Positions 45,127 through 53,374 of a stretch of 64,000 nucleotides of DNA are shown one piece after another. Source of the DNA: Chitinophagaceae bacterium (GTDB taxonomy: Bacteria; Bacteroidota; Bacteroidia; Chitinophagales; Chitinophagaceae). The notes under the pieces are model-generated. The model saw nothing but the letters and a program-made list of their open reading frames with translations, was not told where the DNA came from and did not search any database. A program made the position numbers and the translations under genes. Numbering within the stretch: the stretch's first letter is position 1; each line of letters starts with the position of its first letter. The stretch spans positions 62,001 through 126,000 of the forward strand of contig JADKJX010000004.1 in assembly GCA_016720775.1 (NCBI GenBank), given 5' to 3'.

Positions 45127-47034
45127 ATGTCAAATTCCTTATTCCGCACAAAAAAAGTTGAAAATATTTTAGCCGAAGGCGGCGATGATTCACACGGAGG
45201 TAGTGGATTGAAAAGGGTATTGACAGTGAGAGATCTTACTTTTTTTGGAATTGCAGCGATCTTAGGTGCCGGCAGTTTCAGCAGCCTGGGGTATGCCGTA
45301 TTTCATGGTGGGCCGGGTGTTGTATCACTATTCATCATCACTGGTATTGCCTGCGCATTTACAGCGCTTTGTTATTCTGAATTTGCAAGCCGCATTCCTG
45401 TTGCCGGCAGTGCTTATACCTATGCCTATGCCAGCTTTGGAGAGTTGTTTGCCTGGGTTATCGGTTGGGCACTTATTATGGAATACTCCATTGGTAATAT
45501 TTATGTAGCATACAGCTGGAGCGATTATTTTACATCGCTGATGGGGAAAATGCACGTGCATATCCCCGAATATTTATGCACCAGTTATATGGAAGCCAAG
45601 CACGCTGTTGAAGGCGGCAGTACGAATGCAGATGAACTGGCTGCCTGGAACAATGCACCGGTTATTGGTGGGTTAAGAATGATACTCGATTTGCCGGCCC
45701 TGGTCATCAACTTCCTCATCACTTACCTCGTTTATCGTGGTATAAAAGAAAGCCGCAACTTCAGCAATGTAATGGTGATTTTGAAAATAGCTGTGGTGGC
45801 GCTTATCATTATTGTTGGCGGTTACCTTGTTTTTTCACACGGCCTTACTCCAAACTGGACACCACCAAACGACGAAGGTGTAAAATCTTTTATGCCAAAT
45901 GGCTTCAGCGGTGTAATGATGGCTGTTGCCAGTGTGTTCTTTGCCTATATTGGTTTTGATGCGGTGAGTGTACTGGCAGAAGAAAGCAAAAATCCGCAGC
46001 GTGATCTGCCACGTGGTATGATCTTATCGCTGGTGATATGCACCATCATCTATATTTTACTTACCCTGGTTTTAACAGGTGCAGTTAATTACAGAGCCTT
46101 TGATGGCGTTGGCGATCCCCTGGCATTTATTTTTGAACCACAAAACCTTAATGTAGGCTGGATGCAGTTTTTAGTAGCGGTTGTGGCTGTTGTGGCTATG
46201 ACAAGTGTTTTGCTTGTCTTCCAAATGGGCCAGCCACGTATATGGATGAGCATGAGCCGTGATGGTTTGCTGCCACCGGTTTTTCAAAAAATTCACCCTA
46301 AATTTAAAACGCCTTCTTTTGCAACCATTATAACCGGTTTAGTAGTAGGTGTGCCTATTTTATTTACAGATAAAACATTTGTACTTGATTTTACCAGCAT
46401 TGCAACCCTCTTTGCCTTTGTGCTTGTCTGCGGCGGCGTACTGCTTATTCCACGAAAAGAAAAACTGGGTGGCAGGTTTCACCTGCCTTATATAAATGCT
46501 AAGATCATTTTCCCTTTGATAGTTGCCGGCGCCATTGCATTTGCGATGTACCTGAGTAAAGGCTATTTTGGTCATATGACGGATTTTAGTTTTGAAAGAA
46601 AAACAGAAGCATTACAAAAGATCATTCCCGCAAAGAATATAGATACTGTGACGGTGGCCGCTTCTATTGAACAACATCTTGTTTCAACCAACGACACGGA
46701 TTCAGCATTTATTAAGCTCACAAAGGCTGTTCGTGAGAGCAGTACCGCTGCAGAAAAAGTAAAACTGGCTGCAGGATTTATTTCAGACAATGATCCTACA
46801 CAGAGCAGAACAGCAAAGATATCATTGATCATCTTCTGGCTGGCAATGGTTTTACTTGCTTTATTTACGGTTATAAAGAATTATTCATTGATACCACTTA
46901 TGGGAGTAAGTACCTGTTTGTACCTGTTGACAGGAATGACACTTAGTAACTGGCTTTGGTTCGGAGCCTGGCTTTTGATTGGCCTGGTGGTTTATTTCCT
47001 GTATGGGTATAAGAAAAGTAAGCTGGCCGGTTAG
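45127..47034 (+). CDS. APC-superfamily amino-acid permease (CAT-like)
   Basis: A 635-aa inner-membrane transporter. After a hydrophilic N-terminus, the first helix bears the APC motif FFGIAAILGAGSFSSLG, followed by YSEFASRIPVAGSAYTYAYASFGELFAW, the signature of cationic-amino-acid-transporter-like permeases, and FFAYIGFDAVSVLAEESKNPQRDLPRG. It differs from typical members in a loop insert around 130-180 (CTSYMEAKHAVEGG) and a soluble insert of about 75 residues at about 485-560, between the late helices. It should import amino acids by a sodium- or proton-linked route; the substrate is not determined. A terminator-like hairpin follows at 47085-47126. Confidence 0.9.
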   Translation: MSNSLFRTKKVENILAEGGDDSHGGSGLKRVLTVRDLTFFGIAAILGAGSFSSLGYAVFHGGPGVVSLFIITGIACAFTALCYSEFASRIPVAGSAYTYAYASFGELFAWVIGWALIMEYSIGNIYVAYSWSDYFTSLMGKMHVHIPEYLCTSYMEAKHAVEGGSTNADELAAWNNAPVIGGLRMILDLPALVINFLITYLVYRGIKESRNFSNVMVILKIAVVALIIIVGGYLVFSHGLTPNWTPPNDEGVKSFMPNGFSGVMMAVASVFFAYIGFDAVSVLAEESKNPQRDLPRGMILSLVICTIIYILLTLVLTGAVNYRAFDGVGDPLAFIFEPQNLNVGWMQFLVAVVAVVAMTSVLLVFQMGQPRIWMSMSRDGLLPPVFQKIHPKFKTPSFATIITGLVVGVPILFTDKTFVLDFTSIATLFAFVLVCGGVLLIPRKEKLGGRFHLPYINAKIIFPLIVAGAIAFAMYLSKGYFGHMTDFSFERKTEALQKIIPAKNIDTVTVAASIEQHLVSTNDTDSAFIKLTKAVRESSTAAEKVKLAAGFISDNDPTQSRTAKISLIIFWLAMVLLALFTVIKNYSLIPLMGVSTCLYLLTGMTLSNWLWFGAWLLIGLVVYFLYGYKKSKLAG

Positions 47035-47073
47035 TCTGTATTTTTCTTTGGGCCAAACATTTGATCTTTATTG

Positions 47074-47100
47074 AACTTCATTGGCGTCGCACTCTTGTAC
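47074..47100. repeat. 27-nt dispersed repeat, copy 2
   Basis: Identical to 38596-38622 except for T instead of G after AACTTCA. Here it forms the left half of the hairpin at 47085-47126. Confidence 0.7.
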
Positions 47101-47126
47101 TTTAGTACCTTTGTGCGACGTTTTTT
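47085..47126 (+). terminator. Hairpin with T-run after the permease; also holds a -7 box
   Basis: CGTCGCAC (47085-47092) pairs with GTGCGACG (47113-47120), an inner GTAC pairs with GTAC, and T6 follows (47121-47126), as in a rho-independent terminator. TACCTTTG at 47106-47113 also fits the TAnnTTTG promoter consensus with TTGG 21 nt upstream, so the element may end one gene and start the next (ATG 47172). Confidence 0.6.
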
Positions 47127-47147
47127 ATTAATTAAAATTAAAAATCC

Positions 47148-47163
47148 TCCGCCAGCTGGCGGA
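47148..47163. repeat. 16-nt palindrome in front of the Smr gene
   Basis: TCCGCCAGCTGGCGGA is a perfect palindrome ending 9 nt before the ATG at 47172, in the 5' leader. It is comparable in position and GC-richness to 30830-30853. Confidence 0.75.
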
Positions 47164-47171
47164 CCAGGGGC

Positions 47172-48188
47172 ATGAAATTTCAACCAGGCGATAAAATAAT
47201 TGTACGGCTTACCGAAGAAGAAGGCAAAGTAGTGGAGATCATGAATGAAAAAATGGTGCTGATAGAAGTGAAGGGAGTGAAGTTCCCGGCTTATATGGAC
47301 CAGATCGACTTTCCTTATTTTAAAATGTTCACGGAAAAGCGCAAAGCAGAAAAACAAAAGGTCTTCATTGATAATGTGCAGAAGGAAAAATTCATACCCA
47401 AGAAGAAAGAAGGCAATGGCGTAAAACTTTCCTTCTTCCCGGTATTTGATAAAGACATTTTTGATGATGACGTGGTAGAGAAATTCAAGCTCTACCTTGT
47501 TAACCAGGATGAAACGGCTTATACATTCGCCTACAACCTCATGATCGGTGGGGAAAGCAGTTTCCAGTTAAAGAATACCATTGAGCCACTCAGTGATTTT
47601 TATATTCATGACGTACAGTTTGAAGACCTGAGTGACAGTCCACGTTTTGATTTTGAGTTTGCTTTAAAGGAGCCCGATAAAAAGAAGGCGACACATTATG
47701 AAGCTTCGTTAAAACTAAAAGCAAAACAATTATTTAAAAAGATAGAAGAGATACAGGTAAAAAATGAGCCTGGGTTCAGTTATGTGTTGTTTGAAAATTA
47801 TCCCGACAGGGTAGAGGAGGAAAAATTGGACCTGGGCAGATTAGGTAACAACGGATACCGCATCTACGATGCATCAAAGATCCGCCATAACCTGGAACCC
47901 GCCCGTTCGGTAGTTGACCTGCACATTGAAAAACTTACCGATAGCTGGAAGCACCTCAGTAATTTTGAGATACTCAGCATGCAGTTGAAAGCTTTTGAAA
48001 AATATTATAACCTTTCAGTGGCACATTACCAGCCTTCTTTAACGGTCATTCACGGCGTAGGCGAGGGCAGGTTGCGGGATGAGATACATGATATACTGCG
48101 CCTGAAAAAAGAAGTGAAGTCGTTTGTTAACCAGTATCACCATTCGTACGGATACGGAGCAACAGAGATATTCTTTGAATACAAGTAA
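47172..48188 (+). CDS. DUF2027/Smr domain protein (MutS2-related)
   Basis: A 338-aa cytoplasmic protein. The N-terminus (FQPGDKIIVRLTEEEGKVVEI) forms a small SH3-like barrel, the middle (about 95-220) matches DUF2027, and the C-terminal 80 residues are an Smr domain with VVDLHIEKL and the catalytic-type loop LTVIHGVGEGRLRDEIHDIL (HGxGxGxLR). Smr domains are DNA or RNA endonucleases or nicking modules in MutS2 and ribosome-rescue factors; here no MutS ATPase part is present. This arrangement is normal for Bacteroidota. LysE follows 11 nt later. Confidence 0.88.
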   Translation: MKFQPGDKIIVRLTEEEGKVVEIMNEKMVLIEVKGVKFPAYMDQIDFPYFKMFTEKRKAEKQKVFIDNVQKEKFIPKKKEGNGVKLSFFPVFDKDIFDDDVVEKFKLYLVNQDETAYTFAYNLMIGGESSFQLKNTIEPLSDFYIHDVQFEDLSDSPRFDFEFALKEPDKKKATHYEASLKLKAKQLFKKIEEIQVKNEPGFSYVLFENYPDRVEEEKLDLGRLGNNGYRIYDASKIRHNLEPARSVVDLHIEKLTDSWKHLSNFEILSMQLKAFEKYYNLSVAHYQPSLTVIHGVGEGRLRDEIHDILRLKKEVKSFVNQYHHSYGYGATEIFFEYK

Positions 48189-48199
48189 AGCAAAGACAC

Positions 48200-48826
48200 A
48201 TGCCTTTTAATGAGTTCCTTTCATACATGACGTTGGTGATCGTCTTTGCCCTGACACCTGGCCCCAACATGATGCTTTATCTTACTTACACTTTTGAATA
48301 CGGGCGCAAAGCAGGCTGGGCAACTGCTGCAGGTGTTGTAAGTTCTTTTGTATTTCACGTTTCAGCGGTTGCCTTTGGGCTGACGGCTCTGTTACTTTCC
48401 CATCCGCAGGTGTTTGAGATTATACGTTATTGCGGTATCGCTTATCTTTTCTACCTGGCGTATAAGAATCTTAAAACAATAAAATGGAAGGAAGCAGGTC
48501 AACGAAGAACTGTTGTAAACCTGCGCAGGTTCTATACAGATGGATTTATTGGTAATCTCCTCAACCCCGGTTCACTGATGTTGTATTTTTCCATTCTGCC
48601 TCAGTTTGTTCATCCTGAAAGAGGGCATGTTTTGCGGCAAAACCTGATGCTGGGTGGATTGCAGATGCTGGGAAGCTTTATCACCAATTGCACGATCGTT
48701 TTCTTTGCAGGCTATGCCGCCGATACTTTTTTTAAGAATGAAAAATACCAGCAATGGCTGCGCTATTGCATGAGTGCATTGATAATCTTATTTGCGGTGA
48801 AGATGCTTTTCTTTAAAATGAAATAA
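48200..48826 (+). CDS. LysE/RhtB-family exporter
   Basis: A 208-aa inner-membrane protein with six predicted helices. The family signature near the N-terminus, VIVFALTPGPNMMLYLTYTFEYGRKAGWATAAGV, and GFIGNLLNPGSLMLYFSILPQF in the middle are clearly visible. Such proteins export amino acids or homoserine lactone-like molecules using the proton gradient. It lies 11 nt behind the Smr gene and is likely on the same transcript. Convergent with the lipoprotein gene; 40 nt separate the stops. Confidence 0.9.
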   Translation: MPFNEFLSYMTLVIVFALTPGPNMMLYLTYTFEYGRKAGWATAAGVVSSFVFHVSAVAFGLTALLLSHPQVFEIIRYCGIAYLFYLAYKNLKTIKWKEAGQRRTVVNLRRFYTDGFIGNLLNPGSLMLYFSILPQFVHPERGHVLRQNLMLGGLQMLGSFITNCTIVFFAGYAADTFFKNEKYQQWLRYCMSALIILFAVKMLFFKMK

Positions 48827-48866
48827 GTTTAGTGTTTCAAATTGTATCACTACCTGCTGACCAAGC

Positions 48867-49472
48867 TTACCTGAAGTTGCCCGAAATGGTATAGCAAACC
48901 TTGTCATTTATCCGGTGAAATATCTCTCCGTTTATTTTACGAAGCCGGCGGAGTTTTCTTTTATCCAGCAGTCTTCCCTCACTGTCGAAGTATTGAGGCT
49001 GCTGAAAATAAGTGAGTACATAATATTTGTGGTAGGAGAGTGGCGCCTTTAAGGACACGGGTTTGATGGACATGAAGATGAGAGAGTTCTTTTTTTCATC
49101 CACGTAATAATCCAGGTTCCTGATCCAGGTGCAACGGATAGACTGCATCTGTTTTATAAGCTCAAAAACCTTTGCGGGACTTGGATGATATTTATCCAGG
49201 GTATCCATCAGTCTTGGGTCATCAACTGCAAACTCATAAATGTAGCTTAGGGTATCTGTAATGATCTCAACGGATACCGTAGTAAAACTTCTGCCGGTAA
49301 AGCCAATCGTAAATGGAGCCCATTGGTTAAGTTGTTTATAGGTTTCTTCTATTTTGTCCAAAACCTTTTCGTTCTGGTAATAATATTTTGTTGAAATATT
49401 TTTTGGGGAACAGGAAAAAATAAACCCTGTAATGCCGGTAAATAATATGATATGTATCCGTTTAATCAGCAT
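48867..49472 (-). CDS. Lipoprotein of unknown function, paired with the papain-like protein
   Basis: A 201-aa protein that I do not recognise. The N-terminus MLIKRIHIILFTGITGFIFSC is a lipoprotein signal with Cys21 as the lipidation site, followed by SPKN. The mature part is mixed alpha/beta with many aromatic residues (KYHKYYVLTYFQQPQYFD) and a central IEIITDTLSYIYEFAVDD-like strand pair. The start codon lies inside the last codons of the upstream gene: the 11-nt overlap ATGCTGATTAA holds both ATG and stop, so translation is coupled. It may be an inhibitor, partner or immunity protein for the upstream protein; this is inferred only from the overlap. Confidence 0.7.
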   Translation of the reverse strand: MLIKRIHIILFTGITGFIFSCSPKNISTKYYYQNEKVLDKIEETYKQLNQWAPFTIGFTGRSFTTVSVEIITDTLSYIYEFAVDDPRLMDTLDKYHPSPAKVFELIKQMQSIRCTWIRNLDYYVDEKKNSLIFMSIKPVSLKAPLSYHKYYVLTYFQQPQYFDSEGRLLDKRKLRRLRKINGEIFHRINDKVCYTISGNFR

Positions 49473-50445
49473 CTCTTACTCTTTTGGTGCAATAGGTAAT
49501 TCCAAAAATGATCCGTTTAAAAAAGTCGGGTGATAATTGCATGAGCGTTCTGTGCCCATAATCCCAATAAACCAGTGTAATGACATCATTCTCCATGCTG
49601 ATCTTTTCTGCTATGATAAAATGCGTGGGAACTCCAAGTTTAATGGTTACGTGATTTTTTTTATGTACGATCCGGTTATTGATGAACAGGACCACGGTGC
49701 CTGTTTCTATTTTTTTACGGATGTATTCATAAAGATTACCTACACGGGGGCGCATAAGGTCGGCTCCTTTAGCCTTCACTTTAAAGTTCAGCAGGGTTCT
49801 TACCATGCGGTTGAATTTTGCATAATTGCAGGATGCCCAGAATTTGTTTTCATCACCGGGATCATATTTTCGGTTAAAGAGGTTCAGGTATCCTTTATAA
49901 TGGCCTGCCAGGGTTAAGAACCACATCTGCTCGGCCGGGCGTATGTCAAGGACTCCTTTAAACCGAAGCCGGCCAGCTGCCTTTTGTACAGCGGGAGAAG
50001 GATTGAGGTCGATGTTAGCAAATCTTGCTTTTCCATCCTGGTATAACTGTACCAATAACTTTGCATATCCCAGGGGGTCATCCTGGAGGAACAGGTAGGT
50101 GAAAGCCCCATAGCCGCAGAAATTTGTGCTGTTGCCCGGGTAAATGCTCAATGGGTTATGAATATTCGTTTTTAAATTCTGGAGAAACAGGGCAGGCCTG
50201 ATATTTGGCCAGTAAACACTTGGGTCCAGTTCCTTTATTTTACCTATGAATGCAATGGCCTGCTCCCGGGTAGAAGTTACATTTGCCTCTTTAATCAATG
50301 GATGCCGGGAGGGTTCTGTGCAGAAGCCCTGGAGACAGAACAGGATCCACAAAGAAAACAGGAAAGATTTAAAATGCCTGCTGTATTCGGATATTGGTAG
50401 CCGTTTCACGTTTATGCTTGAATATAATGTAATAAAGATAGCCAA
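49462..50445 (-). CDS. Putative secreted papain-like cysteine protease/effector
   Basis: A 327-aa protein with an N-terminal signal or membrane segment (FKSFLFSLWILFCLQGFC, about 25-42). The rest shows a papain-fold signature: STNFCGYGAFTYLFL places Cys110 after an aromatic Asn-Phe pair at the N-terminus of a helix, GVPTHFIIAEKI gives His275, and VYWDYGHRT gives Asp295, in the Cys-His-Asp order of papain-like enzymes. In between is a conserved-looking block with RPAEQMWFLTLAGHYKGYLNLF. I do not know a named family for it. It could be a protease, transglutaminase or amidase-type effector. It is translationally coupled to the lipoprotein gene downstream. Confidence 0.6.
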   Translation of the reverse strand: MAIFITLYSSINVKRLPISEYSRHFKSFLFSLWILFCLQGFCTEPSRHPLIKEANVTSTREQAIAFIGKIKELDPSVYWPNIRPALFLQNLKTNIHNPLSIYPGNSTNFCGYGAFTYLFLQDDPLGYAKLLVQLYQDGKARFANIDLNPSPAVQKAAGRLRFKGVLDIRPAEQMWFLTLAGHYKGYLNLFNRKYDPGDENKFWASCNYAKFNRMVRTLLNFKVKAKGADLMRPRVGNLYEYIRKKIETGTVVLFINNRIVHKKNHVTIKLGVPTHFIIAEKISMENDVITLVYWDYGHRTLMQLSPDFFKRIIFGITYCTKRVRDAD

Positions 50446-50560
50446 TAATAAAGCAATGCTATTTCCCCCGGCCGGAAATTCCGAAATGCGATTATCAGAA
50501 ATTTAACGCTCTTGTGGATAAAAGAGAGACCCTCCGGGTATTTTCAATGTTTAAACAACG

Positions 50561-50568
50561 TATATTTG
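50561..50568 (+). promoter_or_regulatory. -7 box of the OB-fold/YceI operon
   Basis: TATATTTG, a full match to TAnnTTTG, 30 nt upstream of the ATG at 50598, with TTTT about 20 nt further upstream. Confidence 0.6.
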
Positions 50569-50597
50569 CCCTGGTTTTATGCCCGTAAAAAATCAAG

Positions 50598-51053
50598 ATG
50601 ACAACAAAGATCAATAAGCCCTGGAAAAAATGGTTGATAGCTGCTTTTGCATTGCTGCTGGCCGGAGTTGCAATAGCCTGGTATATCTTTACAGAAAAAT
50701 TTACCGACACGAATGCGGTCAAAGCAGATTACACAGTAAATGCCATGGATTTCATCAAGGAGTTTCAGCAAAATACCAGGCAGGCCAATGATAAATATTC
50801 TGAGAAGATCATCGTTGTGAACGGCGCTGTATCATCGGTGGAAATGGCGGATACAACTGCCAATATAAAAATGACAGACAGCCTTAGTGGCTCATACATT
50901 ATTTTTGCTTTCCAGGAGCAACACCTGGCGGAAGCCAAAGCGCTGAAGGCAGGGGACAAAGTTTCCATCAAAGGATCCTGCAGTGGGGGCGTACACAGCG
51001 AAATACTGGACGTGGATAATATCAGTTTTAAAAGATGTGCGGTAAACAAATAA
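50598..51053 (+). CDS. Membrane-anchored OB-fold protein (tRNA_anti-like)
   Basis: A 151-aa protein with one N-terminal transmembrane anchor (WLIAAFALLLAGVAIAWYIF) and an exported domain. Residues about 65-145 (KIIVVNGAVSSVEMADTTANIKM, GDKVSIKGSCSGG and the closing strand ILDVDNISFKRC) fit the OB-fold of the tRNA_anti-like family. In Bacteroidota such a gene is often next to yceI, as here (27-nt gap). The function is unknown; a periplasmic ligand-binding role is plausible. It has its own promoter. Confidence 0.8.
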   Translation: MTTKINKPWKKWLIAAFALLLAGVAIAWYIFTEKFTDTNAVKADYTVNAMDFIKEFQQNTRQANDKYSEKIIVVNGAVSSVEMADTTANIKMTDSLSGSYIIFAFQEQHLAEAKALKAGDKVSIKGSCSGGVHSEILDVDNISFKRCAVNK

Positions 51054-51080
51054 ACTTTTTAAAAAATAAAAATCAACCAA

Positions 51081-51623
51081 ATGAAAAAAACAATTCTTTC
51101 TCTTACGCTGCTACTGGCAACCGGTTTGCTCTTTGCCCAGAAGAAAACAACTACTTCGGCGGTGATCAGTTTTGACGCCACTACAAGCATCGACAAACTG
51201 CCAAAGGCGGAAAACAAGACTGCCATCGCATCGCTGGATACCAAGACCGGCAAGCTGGCTTTTGAAGTGACCATCAAGAACTTTGCTTTTTCTAACCCAC
51301 GCATACAGGAACATTTTAACGGGGAAGGCTGGATGAACAGCGATAAATTTCCAACAGCTGTATTTAAAGGCGACATCACCAACCTGAAAGCGATCAATTT
51401 CAGTAAAGACGGAACTTATTCTGTTACAGTTTTGGGTGAGATCATCATTCACGGCGTAACAAGGCCAATTGAAGCGGACGGTTCCATTGTAGTAAGTGGT
51501 TCAAAGATCAGTACCACTTCTGCATTCAAAATAAAACTGGAAGATTTTGGCGTGAACGGTGGTGCTATTGCAGCGGGTAAGGTTTCAAAAGAACCTACGA
51601 TAACTGTGGCAGCAGAATTTTAA
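51081..51623 (+). CDS. YceI family lipid-binding protein
   Basis: A 180-aa secreted protein with signal peptide MKKTILSLTLLLATGLLFAQ. The YceI lipocalin-like barrel is evident in FAFSNPRIQEHFNGEGWMNSDKFPTAVFKG and VLGEIIIHGVTRPIEADG. The family binds isoprenoid-like lipids, for example polyprenyl compounds, in the periplasm. It follows the OB-fold gene after 27 nt and ends before a strong bidirectional terminator. Length and motifs are complete. Confidence 0.93.
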   Translation: MKKTILSLTLLLATGLLFAQKKTTTSAVISFDATTSIDKLPKAENKTAIASLDTKTGKLAFEVTIKNFAFSNPRIQEHFNGEGWMNSDKFPTAVFKGDITNLKAINFSKDGTYSVTVLGEIIIHGVTRPIEADGSIVVSGSKISTTSAFKIKLEDFGVNGGAIAAGKVSKEPTITVAAEF

Positions 51624-51642
51624 ATAAAGACCCTGCAAATAG

Positions 51643-51677
51643 AAAAAGCTTTTGTCTATACGGACAAAAGCTTTTTT
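51643..51677. terminator. Bidirectional rho-independent terminator
   Basis: A5-GCTTTTGTC (51643-51656) pairs with GACAAAAGC-T5 (51663-51676) around a 6-nt loop. It serves the converging yceI (stop 51623) and the 90-aa gene (stop 51693). Confidence 0.9.
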
Positions 51678-51692
51678 ATGGCAAGATTCCGG

Positions 51693-51965
51693 TTAGTTCA
51701 GTTTAAATTCCTCGTCGATCATTGCATTAAACGCAGGTTCGCTTTCCACCACCCAGTTGGGCAGCAATTGCTGGCTGGCGATCTTCCAGTTGTTATCTGA
51801 AAGTTCCATGCGGAAGATTATCCGGTTGCCGCTATCGTCCATTACATCTACGGTAAAAGATCCTTCGTGGCGGCTGTGAGGTTTCCTGAAATTGAATTCT
51901 TTCAAACGTCCATCAACTTTGATGAGTTTGGTAAACTGGATGTTTTTTACAAAATCTAATTCCAT
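51693..51965 (-). CDS. Small conserved protein of unknown function
   Basis: A 90-aa soluble protein. It is predicted to be a short beta-rich domain: FVKNIQFTKLIKVDGRLKEFNFR, GSFTVDVMDDSGNRIIFRMELSDNNWKI and a C-terminal helix (EPAFNAMIDEEFKLN). The pattern resembles small hypothetical proteins seen in Chitinophagaceae, but I know no function. It is preceded by a 286-nt gap and ends at the terminator, so it is monocistronic. The reading frame and codon pattern look real. Confidence 0.7.
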   Translation of the reverse strand: MELDFVKNIQFTKLIKVDGRLKEFNFRKPHSRHEGSFTVDVMDDSGNRIIFRMELSDNNWKIASQQLLPNWVVESEPAFNAMIDEEFKLN

Positions 51966-52251
51966 GGGCGGGAGGGTTTGTACAAACTTAACATATTAGA
52001 TCATCACATGATGAGTAACTTATCCACCTAAAGCGATAAGATTTTCACAATTTAAGAAGGAAGGTGGAAAAGTTTTTTACTGAGGATGCCTTTAAGAAAG
52101 CAGCGTTTTTATTTGATGTTGAGCGTTATACTGGAGAGTAACTGATTATTTTCTATCTGATTAAAATAGTTAATTGAAATTTTTGTAGCAGGCGTTAACC
52201 TTGAGAAATATATTGAGGCTGTTGAAATGCAGGTCAAAAAGAATAAGCAGT
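51966..52251. other. 286-nt intergenic region without a gene
   Basis: AT-rich, with no ORF that I can support and no clear repeat. It should contain the promoter of the 90-aa gene and the 3' end of the hydrolase gene. A TTATCCACC at 52019-52027 resembles a DnaA box with one mismatch, but it is isolated. Confidence 0.4.
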
Positions 52252-52845
52252 TCAGCGTTGTTTAATAAATTCCACAATACCCGTTGTTAACTTATTACTG
52301 ATCGGAAGTGAGGGGTTATTGTATGTAGCAATATTTGCATTCCGGTCGCCCTCAATGATTCTGAAAATATGATTCATATTTTCGATTATCAGTAATTGTG
52401 CTTTCGGATTGGCTTTTGCTAATAAGTTTACATCTTCAACCGAAACCTGAATGTCATTTGTCCCCTGTATAAGCATAACAGGAATATTCAGTTTCTTGAT
52501 TTCCACCTGGGGGTCATACTGAAACCACGAGATCATGTAGGGCTGTACACTGGGTCTGAATAAAGCATAGAGCATGGGATCGACCTTCTTTATTGTTTTT
52601 CCAAGAACAAGGCTGTCGATAATGGAATATGAGAGATCCTTAATTTTCGCAGGTTGGTCAGCCAGTTGTGTCTTTAGTAGTTTATCTGCCGATTGACCCA
52701 CACCGGCGATCGAAATGAATTTATCTGCAGCACTTCCGGCTGCAATTATGCCGATCAATGACCCTTCGCTGTGCCCCACTACAATCACTTTTGAGAACCG
52801 TTTATCATGCTTTAATAATTGGATCCAGCCCCGGGCATCATTCAC
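52252..52845 (-). CDS. Alpha/beta hydrolase, C-terminal part (frameshifted)
   Basis: This is the larger part of a gene that begins near 53222. VIVVGHSEGSLIGIIAA is the nucleophile elbow (GHSEG) of the alpha/beta-hydrolase fold, NIPVMLIQGTNDIQVSVEDVN carries the catalytic Asp region and ENMNHIFRII the catalytic His. The first residues are internal: with one base added to the T4 run at 52937-52940 (plus strand) the upstream frame reads LAKNNIASLRYDKRGIAESHTAGENESDLRFDD and joins here. It is a secreted esterase or peptidase-like hydrolase with unknown substrate. Confidence 0.85.
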   Translation of the reverse strand: MNDARGWIQLLKHDKRFSKVIVVGHSEGSLIGIIAAGSAADKFISIAGVGQSADKLLKTQLADQPAKIKDLSYSIIDSLVLGKTIKKVDPMLYALFRPSVQPYMISWFQYDPQVEIKKLNIPVMLIQGTNDIQVSVEDVNLLAKANPKAQLLIIENMNHIFRIIEGDRNANIATYNNPSLPISNKLTTGIVEFIKQR

Positions 52846-53222
52846 ATAATCATCAAACCGGAGGTCTGATTCATTTTCTCCTGCAGTATGGCTTTCTGCA
52901 ATTCCTCTTTTGTCGTAGCGTAAGGAAGCGATATTGTTTTGGCAAGTTCATAAGCCAGTTTTTTATACGCCTCGGTTTTCAGCATCGGGCCATTGCAATT
53001 CCTGTCGGTAGGACCTGATCCGGCAATGATCAATGCTACGGGCATAGCCTTGATATCTTTTGGAATGGTCAGGGTGCCGAAAATATCGCCGGTACCGGTA
53101 TGTAAAGTAAGGGGAGTTTCAATAAAGGAGGAGTCGTTGTTTGAAACAGCCATTGCTGTAAAGCAGATGAGTATTAATAGGATGGTTGTTGATAATAACT
53201 TTGTCATGCGAGAAAATTTCAT
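52842..53222 (-). CDS. Alpha/beta hydrolase, N-terminal part (frameshifted)
   Basis: This is the start of the gene: MKFSRMTKLLSTTILLILICFTAMA is a signal peptide, and GDIFGTLTIPKDIKAMPVALIIAGSGPTDRNCNG is the oxyanion-hole region typical of this hydrolase family. I prefer the ATG at 53222; an earlier start at 53237 (MFCPI) and a later one at 53207 (MTKLL) are possible. After ELAK the frame is lost (TISLPYATTKEEL is out of frame). The restored gene spans 52252-53222, about 323 codons. Confidence 0.8.
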   Translation of the reverse strand: MKFSRMTKLLSTTILLILICFTAMAVSNNDSSFIETPLTLHTGTGDIFGTLTIPKDIKAMPVALIIAGSGPTDRNCNGPMLKTEAYKKLAYELAKTISLPYATTKEELQKAILQEKMNQTSGLMIM

Positions 53223-53374
53223 TATCGGGCAAAACAATGTTTCGTTATCCCCGGATTAATTTCTATGGGTGTATTACCTTATACATTTCTATTTTGATCT
53301 GCAATATTGATTTATGCAAAAGTATACCTCTGCACAAATAATCAAAGGATATTTTTAAGGTAAAATGAAAAGGA

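Noticed and set aside
52019..52027. DnaA box / replication origin signal
   Set aside because: TTATCCACC is one mismatch from the consensus and stands alone; no cluster of boxes or dnaA/dnaN gene is near.
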